Counted from the stretch's first letter, positions 7,735-16,171 are shown. The stretch: DNA of 24,978 nt from an uncultured Collinsella sp. (GCA_902494195.1 CABUSH010000030.1:1-24978); one strand, 5' to 3'. Numbers and translations are program-made. Notes: generated from the letters alone by a model not told the origin.

Positions 7735-10700
7735 ATGGCAAACTACAGTCCACAACACTTTGAGCCTCGGGCCAAGGCCGTCAACGTCAAGGGCGTTGCC
7801 AACCGCGCCGTCGCAACCGTTTTGACGGCGGGCCTCATCGCTCAGCCGCTCATGTCGCCGCTGGCGGCAATCGCCGCACCGTCAACCGATAACGGCGATT
7901 CTGTTCAGGGGGGGGGTAGTTCTGTAGAGAATACCGTTGCCGCCGGTAACCAAGCGGTCGTAAAGACGGCTGCCCAGCTGGCCGAGGAGTCGGCAAAGCA
8001 GCTCAAGGACGCTCAGGCCGCCTACGATGCCGCCCAGAAGAAGGCCGACGCGGCGGGCCAGTCTCAAAAGCAGGCGCAGCAGCAAAAGAATCAGGCCTCG
8101 CAGGCTGTGAGCGACAACGAAATCGAGCAGAACGCAGCAGAAGTCGCCGCGCTCCAGGAGAAGATTGACGAGCTCAAAGCCGCCGTCGAAAAGACCGAGC
8201 AGCAGCAGAAGAAGCTGGGCGACCTGAACGATCAGCTCGATCAAGCCAACAAGAGTGTCGAGGATAAGACCCAGGCGCTCAAGGACGCCAAGGCAAAGCA
8301 GGATGAGGCCAAGAAGGCCCTCGACGATGCCCAGGCCAAGCTCGAGGCCATGGGTATGGACGAGTACGAGGCCGCCAAGAAGGCCGTCGAGGACGCGCAG
8401 GCAAAGCTCGATGACGCCAATAAGGCCGTTACTACTGCACAGGCCAATCTGGACCAGGCCAAGGCTGCCGAGGCCAGCGCCCAGCAGGAAAAGCAGAATA
8501 CCGAGGCAGCTTTGACGACTGCCCAGGCCAAGAAGCAGGAGACTGCTGCTGCTCTCGCAGCCGCAACCACCGCGCGCGATAACGCCCAGCAGAAGCTCAA
8601 CCAGGCGCAGGCTGCACTCGATGCCGCGACCTCGGGCACGGGTATCGATTTGAACGCGCTCGAGGCTGCCAAGACCACTGCCGCCAGCGAGCTCGCGACC
8701 GCGCAGGACGCGCTCGATGCCGCGGCGACTGCAGACGCCACTGCACAGGCGAACCTGCAGGCTGCGCAGACTACCGTCACCGCCGCGCAGGAGAAGGCCA
8801 ACGCTGCCAACGCTGCTGTGGCATCTGCCCAGTCTGCATACGATGCGGCAAACAAGGAGTACAAGGACGCGGCCAGTAAGCGTGACGCCGCGAAGACGGC
8901 ATACGAGCAGGCCCAGCAGACCGAGGCCGACAAGAAGACCGCGTACGATAAGCTTGTCGAAGTTCGCAAGCAGAAGCGTAGCGAGTGGGAGGCAACCTGC
9001 GCCGCTTCGAACGCCGCGGAAAAGGCTTATGACGCTGCTAATGCCCAGGTTGAGGCTCTTGAGCAGCAGATTGCAGACCTCAAGTCGAACATGACCGTAG
9101 ACCAGAATGTCATCAACCAGGGTATGTTCGGCTTCTTGAACTACATCATTGGCGGCAGCCAGTTCACAGCCACGCAGAAGTCGAATGCAAGCACTGCCGC
9201 GTCGATGCTCATGGGGACGACAGATAAACAGGACTGGTATGATAATTACGTCGATCAGGACATGTCTCGAGACACCAATCCGCTCTCCTTGGAGCAGATG
9301 CGCAACGCCCTGACCTACCTCGATACCCAGAACAACCTCCGCAAGGCGAACGGCCAGTCGGAGCTTAGCGTCAGCCTCCGCATGACCGCAGCAGCTGCAC
9401 TCAACGCCTCATATTCATCGAATATTTGGGATCACTCGAACTGCTATTTCGATCAAGGTGAGAACCTTGCAGGCGGCGGCGGAGCATACACCGGAGGCGA
9501 GACCGAGGATACGCTTGGCTGGCCATATACCGGTCTCTACACCCAGGAGAAAAAGGCATTCGATAAGTACGTCGAGCAATATGGCGACGCACTTGAAAGC
9601 CATCGATATGATTCCTACTATATCTACCAGCACTACAACAAGGACGACAAAATCTACGATGAGTGCGGGCACTATCTCAACATCATCGATGCCGGCGCGA
9701 AGGCTATCGGCATCGCGACCGGTAGCGGTAAGAATACCGATTCCGAGGTAACCGTTTTCGACTATAGCGGGAGCACGGGGCAGAAGGATTTCACTGTCTC
9801 CGAGTTCAAGAAGCTCGTCAACGACTACATCGAATCCGCCTACAATGCAGGCGGCACGCAGGAGCAGAAGGAGCAGCTGAAGCAGCTTCAGAACAAGCTG
9901 GCAGATGCGCAGAAGGCGATGGGAACGGCTGATACGGCATATCTCACCGCTCTCAATAATCAGAAAGACGCGCAAGACGCCTATACCGCGGCCGACACGA
10001 ACATGAACACCGCCAAGGGCGAGTACGAGAAGGCTAAGTCCGGAACCGCCGCCGCAAAGACGGCATATGACGCCGCCGAAGCAAAACTCAAGGGTATCGA
10101 CGTCAAGACGCCCAAGACCAAGCTCGACGCCGCCAAGAGCGAGGCCGCTACTGCCCAGGCAGCTCTCGATAAGGCAAACGCCACGCTTGCTGACAGCAAG
10201 ACGAAGGCAGCCGATGCCGCTGCTCACAAGGCGAAGGCTCGCAGCGCCCGCGATGCCGCCAAGGCAAAGTCCGATCAGGCCAATGAGGCGTATGACAACG
10301 CCACGGCTTCGGTCAAGGACCTTACCGCCAAGTGCGATGCCGCCAAGACGGATCTTGCGAACAAGCAGGGCACGCTTAACGATGCCAAGAAGGCCGACGA
10401 CACTGCCCAGGCTGGTGTAGACAAGGCCCGGGCCGCAGATGTCCAGGCCGCGACCACTCTTTCGGACGCCAAGCAGGCAGTTGCCGCCAAGACGCAGGCT
10501 CTGTCCGACGCACAGGCGAAGGCCAAGGCCGCCGAGGGCGAGCTGGCCGGCGCAAACAAGGCCTTCGAGCGCTTCGCCGGCGCCCAGAAGGCGGTCGACG
10601 ACGCCAAGGCCGCCTATGACGCCGCCGTCGCCGGCGTCGCCGATGCCCAGAAGCAGCTCGAGGCCGCCAACGAAGCCGTCGTCGATGCGAACTTCGAGAT

Positions 10701-11199
10701 CGTCAAGGCCAAGGCCGAGCTTGCCAGCGATGAGGCACTCAAGGCCGATCTTGAGGCTGTCGACCACAAGGCATCCCTTGCCGCGGGCACGACGGGCAAC
10801 GAGAAGCTGGTCAAGCTGAACGCTGCCTACGCTCGCTATAAGACCGCCGTCGATGCCGCTGCTGGTCTCAAGGCTGCTCTGAGCGATGCCGATGCCAAAC
10901 TGTCCGATGCCAACGACGCCTATGCCGCCGCGCTTGCCGAGCTTGGCGATGCCAAGGATGCCCTGGCTGCCGCGCAGGCCGAGTACGACAAGTATCATCC
11001 CAAGGCCGAGCCGCAGGCCAAGCCTCAGGTTGCGCAGGCCGCTGCAAAGGCCCCTGTCGCCAAGAAGAAGGCTGCGAACGCTGCGCTCGCCCAGACCGGT
11101 GATGACTCCGCGCTTGCGGGCGAGGTCTTCGTTATCGGCGGTATCACCCTCGTGGCCGCTGGTGTGACGCTGAGCGATCGTCGTCGCAAGCAGATGTAG
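7735..11199 (+). CDS. Sortase-anchored coiled-coil surface protein with central CAP (SCP/PR-1) domain
   Basis: A 1154-residue cell-surface protein. A signal peptide (hydrophobic core about 25-48, ending AAIAA) is followed by Ala/Lys/Gln-rich heptad coiled coil (about 70-455). A CAP domain comes next (about 516-680, with GENLAGGG and ECGHYLNIID typical of the SCP/CAP family), then a second long coiled coil (about 690-1090). The end has a Pro/Lys linker, a sortase-type LAQTG (1118-1122), a membrane helix and a basic RRRKQM tail. LAQTG is a variant of LPXTG, so cell-wall anchoring is inferred. It may be a fibrous adhesin or spacer displaying the CAP module; CAP function in bacteria is poorly known. 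ATG is preceded by GGGAGA at 7724-7729. Nine consecutive Gs (7908-7916) just after the signal peptide can switch the frame (see findings). Confidence 0.88.
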   Translation: MANYSPQHFEPRAKAVNVKGVANRAVATVLTAGLIAQPLMSPLAAIAAPSTDNGDSVQGGGSSVENTVAAGNQAVVKTAAQLAEESAKQLKDAQAAYDAAQKKADAAGQSQKQAQQQKNQASQAVSDNEIEQNAAEVAALQEKIDELKAAVEKTEQQQKKLGDLNDQLDQANKSVEDKTQALKDAKAKQDEAKKALDDAQAKLEAMGMDEYEAAKKAVEDAQAKLDDANKAVTTAQANLDQAKAAEASAQQEKQNTEAALTTAQAKKQETAAALAAATTARDNAQQKLNQAQAALDAATSGTGIDLNALEAAKTTAASELATAQDALDAAATADATAQANLQAAQTTVTAAQEKANAANAAVASAQSAYDAANKEYKDAASKRDAAKTAYEQAQQTEADKKTAYDKLVEVRKQKRSEWEATCAASNAAEKAYDAANAQVEALEQQIADLKSNMTVDQNVINQGMFGFLNYIIGGSQFTATQKSNASTAASMLMGTTDKQDWYDNYVDQDMSRDTNPLSLEQMRNALTYLDTQNNLRKANGQSELSVSLRMTAAAALNASYSSNIWDHSNCYFDQGENLAGGGGAYTGGETEDTLGWPYTGLYTQEKKAFDKYVEQYGDALESHRYDSYYIYQHYNKDDKIYDECGHYLNIIDAGAKAIGIATGSGKNTDSEVTVFDYSGSTGQKDFTVSEFKKLVNDYIESAYNAGGTQEQKEQLKQLQNKLADAQKAMGTADTAYLTALNNQKDAQDAYTAADTNMNTAKGEYEKAKSGTAAAKTAYDAAEAKLKGIDVKTPKTKLDAAKSEAATAQAALDKANATLADSKTKAADAAAHKAKARSARDAAKAKSDQANEAYDNATASVKDLTAKCDAAKTDLANKQGTLNDAKKADDTAQAGVDKARAADVQAATTLSDAKQAVAAKTQALSDAQAKAKAAEGELAGANKAFERFAGAQKAVDDAKAAYDAAVAGVADAQKQLEAANEAVVDANFEIVKAKAELASDEALKADLEAVDHKASLAAGTTGNEKLVKLNAAYARYKTAVDAAAGLKAALSDADAKLSDANDAYAAALAELGDAKDALAAAQAEYDKYHPKAEPQAKPQVAQAAAKAPVAKKKAANAALAQTGDDSALAGEVFVIGGITLVAAGVTLSDRRRKQM
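7908..7916 (+). repeat. Nine-G homopolymer, candidate phase-variation tract
   Basis: Nine Gs encode part of Gln58 and Gly59-61 immediately after the signal peptide of the surface protein. With nine the frame is open. With ten, the next codon after the tract is TAG. With eight, the frame reaches TAG three codons later (GTA GTT CTG TAG). Single-unit slippage either way would therefore stop translation at once. Confidence 0.8.
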
Positions 11200-11266
11200 C
11201 GTTTCGAGCGTAGATTCTGCAACGAACTTCGGTTCATAGCAGGAACGCTTCGATAGCTTAACCGAT

Positions 11267-11308
11267 AAGGCCGGCGCGCTGTTAAACGCAGCGCGCCGGC
11301 CTTTCTTT
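11267..11308 (+). terminator. Terminator of the surface-protein gene
   Basis: A perfect 15-bp GC-rich stem (11267-11281 with 11289-11303), a 7-nt loop and a trailing TTTCTTT. Confidence 0.9.
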
Positions 11309-11319
11309 GATTCGATATC

Positions 11320-11359
11320 AAAAAGCCCGGTCAGCAGCCGTGAAAGCTACCGGCCGGGC
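11320..11359 (-). terminator. Terminator of the OPT transporter gene (minus strand)
   Basis: On the minus strand GCCCGG (11354-11359) pairs with CCGGGCT (11324-11330), with further imperfect pairing inside, and is followed by TTTTT (from 11324 leftward). It faces the surface-protein terminator, so the two convergent genes are insulated. Confidence 0.75.
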
Positions 11360-11400
11360 AAGCCGTAGGCAATATGGTTGCTGTCGAGCAGCTGCTCGAC

Positions 11401-13104
11401 TTAGCCCAGCAGGCTTAAGCCCACGGAGACAAACGCCAGGATAACGCCGACGATGGACTCGCCACCGAGCAGGCCGCTGGCGACAACCAGGCCCTGTTCC
11501 TGGAAGGCGGCGTCCTTGGCAGCCCTCTCCTCGTCAGAAAGACCAGCGGTGGCGTCGCGGTGGGCGGACCACTTGTCGTAGGCGAGCTTGACGCAGGAGC
11601 CCAGGAATGCCGTGAGTGACATGTAGAACGGCAGGTACACGCCCAGGCCGATCATCATGGCCGGAATGCCGAGCCAGTACATGACGATGCCGGCGATAAA
11701 GCCGCCAACGAACCACGGCACGCTCGGGATGCCCGAGACCATGGTGGCGACAACGCTTGCCTGCGCGGCAACAAAGCTCTTGTCGGGGCCAAAGGCGTCC
11801 GGGCCATAGGCGGTGACGAGCGCGACCATGACGGCTGCGGCGACCAGGGCGCCCACGATGCCGCCGATGGCTTGGCCGATCCACTGCGCACGCGGGTTGG
11901 TGCCCAGCACGGCGCCGGCCTTAAAGTCGTTCATGACGTCGCCCGCAAGGCCGCACGCCACGGCTACGATGCCGGCGATAAAGAACAGCTTGACCTGAGC
12001 GATCTGTGCAAAGGCAGCCACGATGAGCATAACGATGAGGCCAAAGATCTCCATGGGGTCGATGCCCGTCTGGCCGCAGCTCTGTGCGCTCATGATGGTG
12101 GTGACAAAGGTGAACAGCGTCACGATGACGGCCGGAACGGGGCCAAGGTCGAGCACGATGGCGATGATCACGGCGATGGCGGCAGCGCCCAGGCCGATGA
12201 TGCCGGCGTCGAGCTTAAGGGAGCCCGAGATGAGCGACTGCTCGTCGGTGTCGGTGGAGCTGTCGGCGGCAAGACCGCGGACGATGTCGGCGACCTGCGG
12301 CAGGATGTCCTTGAGGACGACGGCGACGCCAAAGCCCATCATGAGGCCCATACCCAGGGACTTAACAATGCCCTGTGCGGTCACAACGTCGAACAGACCG
12401 GCAGCGGTGCCGCCTACAATGATGCCAAAATTGCCCAGCAGCGCGCCGGCAAACCAGAAGGCGACGGGGGCGAAGCCCACGAGGAAGCCGACGGAGAGCA
12501 GCATGGGCGAGTTGTAGATGCCAAAGGTCACGCCGGGGATGTTGAGTGTGCACAGCATGCTGGGCACCACGCCCAGGGCGTCGCGCAGCACGCTATAGAT
12601 GCCGGCGATGGCCATGGAACCAAAGAGCTGCTTGCCGGTTTTGCCGCCAGCCTCGGTCGCGCGCAAGGTCTGAGCTGCGGCGTTGCCGGTGGGGAACTCA
12701 AGCGCGGCGTCTACGATAAAGTGACGGTGGATGAGCGCGGTGGCCAGCAGGCCCAGGATGGTGCCGGCGAGCGCCACGATAAACATGTCGAGCCAGCTGA
12801 TCTGGTCGGCATAACCCAGCATCCAGGCGCCCGGGATGGTAAACGCCAGGCCGCCGGCGACCATGGCGCCTGCGGACATGATGGTGTGGGTGACGTTGGC
12901 CTCGTTGAGGCTGGCGTTGCCCATGAGCTTAAGGAAGAACAGCGAGATGACGGCAGCGAAGACGATCGGCCAGGGGAGTGCGCCCATCTTGAGGGCGGTG
13001 TAGGCCGAGCTTGCCGTGATGATCACGCAGCCAAGGACGCCGATGACGACGCCGCGCAGCGTGAGTTGCCCGCGCATCGAAGCGCGGTTCAAGGGATTGC
13101 TCAT
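11401..13104 (-). CDS. OPT family oligopeptide transporter
   Basis: A 567-residue, highly hydrophobic protein with about 14-16 predicted membrane helices, matching the OPT superfamily (COG1297 type). Supporting stretches are the N-terminal LRGVVIGVLGCVIITASSAY, NASLNEANVTHTIMSAGAMV and LEFPTGNAAAQTL, all typical of bacterial OPT proteins, and a GxPxMxxGLGxYLP-like motif near the C-terminus. OPT proteins import oligopeptides, or metal chelates in some branches, by proton symport; the substrate here is unknown. The frame is open 36 codons further upstream, but the ATG at 13102-13104 is preferred because AAAGGAG sits 6 nt ahead of it. Transcribed leftward, divergent from coaX, ending at its own terminator. 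Confidence 0.88.
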   Translation of the reverse strand: MSNPLNRASMRGQLTLRGVVIGVLGCVIITASSAYTALKMGALPWPIVFAAVISLFFLKLMGNASLNEANVTHTIMSAGAMVAGGLAFTIPGAWMLGYADQISWLDMFIVALAGTILGLLATALIHRHFIVDAALEFPTGNAAAQTLRATEAGGKTGKQLFGSMAIAGIYSVLRDALGVVPSMLCTLNIPGVTFGIYNSPMLLSVGFLVGFAPVAFWFAGALLGNFGIIVGGTAAGLFDVVTAQGIVKSLGMGLMMGFGVAVVLKDILPQVADIVRGLAADSSTDTDEQSLISGSLKLDAGIIGLGAAAIAVIIAIVLDLGPVPAVIVTLFTFVTTIMSAQSCGQTGIDPMEIFGLIVMLIVAAFAQIAQVKLFFIAGIVAVACGLAGDVMNDFKAGAVLGTNPRAQWIGQAIGGIVGALVAAAVMVALVTAYGPDAFGPDKSFVAAQASVVATMVSGIPSVPWFVGGFIAGIVMYWLGIPAMMIGLGVYLPFYMSLTAFLGSCVKLAYDKWSAHRDATAGLSDEERAAKDAAFQEQGLVVASGLLGGESIVGVILAFVSVGLSLLG

Positions 13105-13213
13105 ATAAAACTCCTTTGCGTATATCCGCTCCCCCGGGAGCGCCGCTACGGATACGGCGCGGGAAGTCGGGTTACCAAGGGCCGCCGCGTGAGCTCGCAA
13201 ACGACCGCGCACC

Positions 13214-13268
13214 AGTATAGCGGCAAGGTAGTCATTTTGGGATGACTGGTTTAGGTAGGCGATATACT
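13214..13268. promoter_or_regulatory. Back-to-back promoters of the OPT gene and coaX with a shared palindrome
   Basis: A minus-strand TATACT lies at 13214-13219 and a plus-strand TATACT at 13263-13268, giving -10 boxes for both divergent genes. Neither has a good -35. Instead the inverted repeat AGTCAT-N6-ATGACT (13230-13247) lies between them, near the -35 zones of both. A shared regulator or activator site is plausible but not shown. Confidence 0.4.
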
Positions 13269-13295
13269 GCTGGGCAGACGAAAGGAGCGCCGACG

Positions 13296-14147
13296 ATGCT
13301 TAATGGGTGCGCATATATATTGACGGTCGACGTGGGCAACACGTTCATTCGCTTTGGCCTGTTTGCAGAGGATTCGGCCGCGGCGCAGGAATGTCCGCTT
13401 GCGACGTGCGAGATCACCACGCCGTCGAGCATCACAGCAGACGAGGCGCGCATGCGTCTCGTGCAGGTCATGGCCGCACTGGCGGCCGATGCGGGCATGC
13501 CGGGTGCGCTTGTGCCCGCAGCCGCAGTGCTGAGTTGCGTGGTGCCGGCGCTCGAGCGCCCGTGGAAGACGGCGCTTTCCCGCACTTGTACGGGGCGCGT
13601 GCTCACCGTGGGGCCGGGCCTCAAGACCGGCATGCCCGTGCACTACGACGATCCGGCCGAGATCGGCCCCGACCGCATCGCCGATGCCGTGGCGGCACGC
13701 GCCGTCTACGGCTCTCCCTGTATCGTGATCGACTTGGGTACCACGACCAATATCGAGGTCATCGACGCGCGCGGTACCTTTGTGGGCGGCGTCATCGCGC
13801 CGGGTTTGGCGCTTGGCGCCCGCTCGCTTTCGGCTGCTGCGGCGCGCCTGCCGCAGGTTGAGCCTTCGGCGCCAACGCACGTCATCGGCCGCAACACGCG
13901 CGAGGCCATGCGCTCGGGCGTGGTTCTGGGCGAGGTAGCCCGCATCGACGGCATGCTCGACATGGTGCTTGCCGAGATGCGCTCGACCAAGGCGGCGGGG
14001 GAGGATGGCGTGCCCATCGTCATTACCGGCGACGATGCCGAGGCGCTCGCGGCGTTGGTCGGCCACAGCCTGACGGTAGATGACGCACTGACGCTGCGGG
14101 GTCTCGCCGAGCTCTACCGCATCAACCAAAAGCCCCGCCGCGTGTAA
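13296..14147 (+). CDS. coaX: Type III pantothenate kinase
   Basis: A 283-residue CoaX-family enzyme that phosphorylates pantothenate with ATP, the first committed step of CoA synthesis, in the cytoplasm. It has the ASKHA-type phosphate loop VDVGNT at residues 11-16, the family motif GPDR at 124-127 (usually GADR), DLGTTTN from 146, and GGVIAPGL after it. Length is slightly above the usual 255-265. An in-frame upstream start at 13242 exists, but the ATG at 13296 is preferred because AAAGGAG (13281-13287) precedes it at normal spacing and homology begins just after. The plus-strand TATACT at 13263-13268 gives a plausible transcript start near 13275. CoaX is the potassium-dependent, feedback-resistant type in the family. 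Confidence 0.92.
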   Translation: MLNGCAYILTVDVGNTFIRFGLFAEDSAAAQECPLATCEITTPSSITADEARMRLVQVMAALAADAGMPGALVPAAAVLSCVVPALERPWKTALSRTCTGRVLTVGPGLKTGMPVHYDDPAEIGPDRIADAVAARAVYGSPCIVIDLGTTTNIEVIDARGTFVGGVIAPGLALGARSLSAAAARLPQVEPSAPTHVIGRNTREAMRSGVVLGEVARIDGMLDMVLAEMRSTKAAGEDGVPIVITGDDAEALAALVGHSLTVDDALTLRGLAELYRINQKPRRV

Positions 14148-14231
14148 AAGTGAGGGCGCCGGTGGGACAAACGCCTCCACCTTTCACCTGCTACAATGGG
14201 TCAAACTATTGCGATTACGGAGGTGTCTGCC

Positions 14232-14756
14232 ATGTCGGACGATCTTCATCAAACTTCGTCAGGCAAGCGCTTGGACGTCATTAGCTGGGACGAGTTCTTT
14301 ATGAGCGTGGCCATCGCCGCGCAGCGCCGCAGCAAGGACCCCAACACGCAGGTGGGTGCGTGCATCGCCAGCACCAACCACCGCATCCTTTCGGTGGGCT
14401 ACAACGGTACGCCCTCGGCGCTCAACGACGACTTTTTCCCGTGGGGTACGAGCGACGACCCGCTGCAGGACAAGCACAACTACGTGGTCCATGCCGAGGC
14501 CAACGCCGTGCTCAACTACCGCGGCTCGCTCAAGGACCTCGAGGGTTCCACGGTCTACGTCACGCTGTTCCCGTGCCACGACTGCGCCAAGATTTTGGCG
14601 CAGGTGGGTGTGGGCGAGGTTGTCTACCTGGACAACAAGTACGCCGACACCGATGATGGACGCATCAGCCGCCGCATCCTCGACTCCTGTGGCATCAGCT
14701 ACCGCCAGGTTATCGTCGATGTTCACATCGGCACCGAGGGGCAGGCTCAGCAGTAG
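14232..14756 (+). CDS. Deoxycytidylate (dCMP) deaminase
   Basis: A 174-residue zinc enzyme converting dCMP to dUMP, feeding dTMP synthesis. The zinc and catalytic motif is HAEAN (His87, Glu89), completed by PCHDC (Cys115, Cys118), as in ComEB-like dCMP deaminases; the early SKDPNTQVGA and GYNGTPSALND stretches are also typical. The ATG at 14232 is preferred over the upstream in-frame ATG at 14196 because GGAGGTG (14219-14225) lies 6 nt ahead and the extra residues are not conserved in character. It starts 84 nt after coaX; whether the two are co-transcribed is unclear. The following 170-nt gap contains a decayed palindromic element and a GC-rich hairpin. Confidence 0.92.
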   Translation: MSDDLHQTSSGKRLDVISWDEFFMSVAIAAQRRSKDPNTQVGACIASTNHRILSVGYNGTPSALNDDFFPWGTSDDPLQDKHNYVVHAEANAVLNYRGSLKDLEGSTVYVTLFPCHDCAKILAQVGVGEVVYLDNKYADTDDGRISRRILDSCGISYRQVIVDVHIGTEGQAQQ

Positions 14757-14780
14757 CGCGTGGCAACGCCAGCTGGCGGC

Positions 14781-14805
14781 AAAACAGCCAAAAGAGACCC
14801 GTCCC
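14781..14805 (-). repeat. Decayed half-copy of the AAGGGRCAGG palindromic element
   Basis: Read on the minus strand, the 25 nt starting GGGACGGGTCTC and ending TTTTGGCTGTTTT match the loop and right arm of the intact element at 16213-16251 at about 20 of 25 positions. The left arm is not recognisable, so it no longer forms the hairpin. It lies 25 nt after the dCMP deaminase stop. The relationship is inferred from sequence similarity only. Confidence 0.35.
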
Positions 14806-14888
14806 AAATTGACCGCTCGTGAAAGTCGTGTCCGCACGCATGGCTGGCGCCTAAGCGGGTACATGGCTGTAGTAACATAGCCCCTGTC

Positions 14889-14904
14889 CGCGGGCGTGCC
14901 CGCG
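14889..14904 (+). other. GC-rich hairpin in the leader of the NifU-domain gene
   Basis: CGCGGGC (14889-14895) pairs perfectly with GCCCGCG (14898-14904), ending 9 nt before the RBS of the next gene. It lacks a T-run, so it is more likely an mRNA leader structure than a terminator. Its role is unknown. Confidence 0.4.
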
Positions 14905-14926
14905 TTATTGTGAGAAAGGAGCCCCT

Positions 14927-15205
14927 GTGGCTGTTAACGAAGAGCTGCTTAAGAAGGTTCTTGAGGAGATTCGCCCCAACCTGCAGGCCGACGGCGGCGA
15001 TATGGAGTATGTGGGCGTTGACGACGAGGGCGTCGTCAAACTGGAGCTGCAGGGCGCTTGCGCCGGCTGCCCCATGAGCTCGCTGACCCTGTCCATGGGT
15101 ATTGAGCGCATCCTGAAGGAGCATGTGCCCGGCGTTACCCGTGTCGAGCAGGTTAATGCCTCCGGCGAGGCCGAGGACCTGTACGACGAGTACGCGCCGT
15201 TCTAA
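14927..15205 (+). CDS. NifU C-terminal (NFU) domain Fe-S cluster scaffold protein
   Basis: A 92-residue single-domain protein matching the NifU-like C-terminal domain. It starts with a helix and the typical RPNLQADGGD, and carries the cluster-binding CAGC motif (Cys45, Cys48) in LQGACAGCPMS, followed by MGIERILKEHVPGV. NFU proteins carry a 4Fe-4S cluster on this Cys-x2-Cys, shared across a dimer, and deliver it to client enzymes; the Fe-S proteins of this anaerobe, possibly including the activase in this window, would be clients (inference). The start is GTG, with GAAAGGA at 14913-14919 as RBS. The C-terminus is acidic. Confidence 0.9.
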   Translation: MAVNEELLKKVLEEIRPNLQADGGDMEYVGVDDEGVVKLELQGACAGCPMSSLTLSMGIERILKEHVPGVTRVEQVNASGEAEDLYDEYAPF

Positions 15206-15314
15206 GATGCGAAAGCTGCGGACGGTACGCTCCGCATAGACGTTACGCCGAAATATGCGGCTGCGAGCGCAAGGCCCGCGGCCGCATTTGTATGTAGGGA
15301 GTAGGAGGGTCGAC

Positions 15315-16136
15315 ATGCTCAACGACTTCTACCATATGCTTGATCCCGTCGCGATCTCGGCGGGCCCCATCACCATCTACTGGTACGGCCTGGCCTACGT
15401 GGTCGGCGCTCTGCTCACGGCGGTCGTCATGTACCGCACACAGCGTCGCTGGGGCTTTAACATCACGATTGACGACCTGACGAGTGTCGTGGTCGGCGTG
15501 GTCTTTGGCCTCATTATCGGTGCGCGCCTGTTCTACGTCGTCTTTTATGGTGATGGCTACTACTGGGCGCACCCGCTCGAGATCTTTGCCACCAACGAGG
15601 GCGGCATGAGCTTCCATGGCGGCTTGGTGGGCGGCATTATCGGCGGCATCATCGTGTGCCGCATGTATAAGCTCGATGCCTGGACTTTGGCAGATCTTGC
15701 CGTCATAGGCGCGCCGCTGGCCTTGTGCCTGGGCCGTTGTGCCAACTTTGTCAATGGTGAGCTGTGGGGCAAGCCGACCGATCTGCCCTGGGGTGTGGTC
15801 TTCGGTGGCACCGCGGGGGATATGCCGCGTCACCCCTCCCAGCTCTACGAGGCATTTCTTGAGGGCATCGTGCTCTTTTGCATTCTGCAGGTGCTCAGCC
15901 GCAAAAAGCCGCTACTGCCCCAAGGCACGTTTATGGGCGTGTTTGTGATGGGTTACGGCATCGTCCGCTTCCTCATTGAGTTTGTGCGCGTGCCCGATGC
16001 CCAGCTGGGCTATCTGCTGGGCGGCGTCATCACCATGGGTCAGCTGTTGAGTCTGCCACTCGTGATTGCGGGCCTGGCGCTCGTCATCTTTGCCCTCCGC
16101 CACAACCGTCCCCAGCGCATCTACCTCGACGCCTAA
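15315..16136 (+). CDS. lgt: Prolipoprotein diacylglyceryl transferase
   Basis: A 273-residue membrane enzyme that moves diacylglycerol from phosphatidylglycerol to the lipobox cysteine of prelipoproteins, on the outer face of the membrane. It has the family signatures: GGMSFHGGLVGG with His101 (equivalent to E. coli His103), GRCANFVNGELWGKPTDLPW with Arg141, RHPSQLYE, and RFLIEFVRVPD. About seven hydrophobic segments fit the known topology. The frame opens upstream at 15255, but the ATG at 15315 is chosen because AGGAGGG lies 6 nt ahead. The 109-nt gap after the NifU gene contains an ATGCGGC/GCCGCAT hairpin (15255-15287) of unclear role. The stop codon overlaps the left arm of a palindromic element. 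Confidence 0.95.
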   Translation: MLNDFYHMLDPVAISAGPITIYWYGLAYVVGALLTAVVMYRTQRRWGFNITIDDLTSVVVGVVFGLIIGARLFYVVFYGDGYYWAHPLEIFATNEGGMSFHGGLVGGIIGGIIVCRMYKLDAWTLADLAVIGAPLALCLGRCANFVNGELWGKPTDLPWGVVFGGTAGDMPRHPSQLYEAFLEGIVLFCILQVLSRKKPLLPQGTFMGVFVMGYGIVRFLIEFVRVPDAQLGYLLGGVITMGQLLSLPLVIAGLALVIFALRHNRPQRIYLDA

Positions 16137-16171
16137 CCACCACAAAGGGGGCAGGCACCTTTGTGGTGGTT
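16135..16171 (+). repeat. Palindromic gene-end element 1 (AAGGGRCAGG family)
   Basis: A perfect 14-bp inverted repeat (16135-16148 with 16158-16171) around a 9-nt loop. The stem top and loop read AAAGGGGGCAGG. It begins inside the lgt stop codon and has no T-run, so it is not a standard terminator. Shares the AAGGGRCAGG core with three other palindromes in the window. Confidence 0.75.

Noticed and set aside
11872..13245. A 457-codon plus-strand frame antisense to the OPT transporter
   Set aside because: The composition is typical of shadow frames (Asp/Gly/His-rich), while the minus strand has the OPT motifs.
14148..14231. A possible hairpin between coaX and the dCMP deaminase gene (GTGAGGGCG against CGCCTCCAC)
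   Set aside because: The stem has mismatches and no T-run, so it is not convincing as a terminator.
15206..15314. Possible terminator or riboswitch before lgt (ATGCGGC/GCCGCAT at 15255-15287)
   Set aside because: The pairing is short, the loop long and the T-tract only TTT; kept as an unassigned leader structure.
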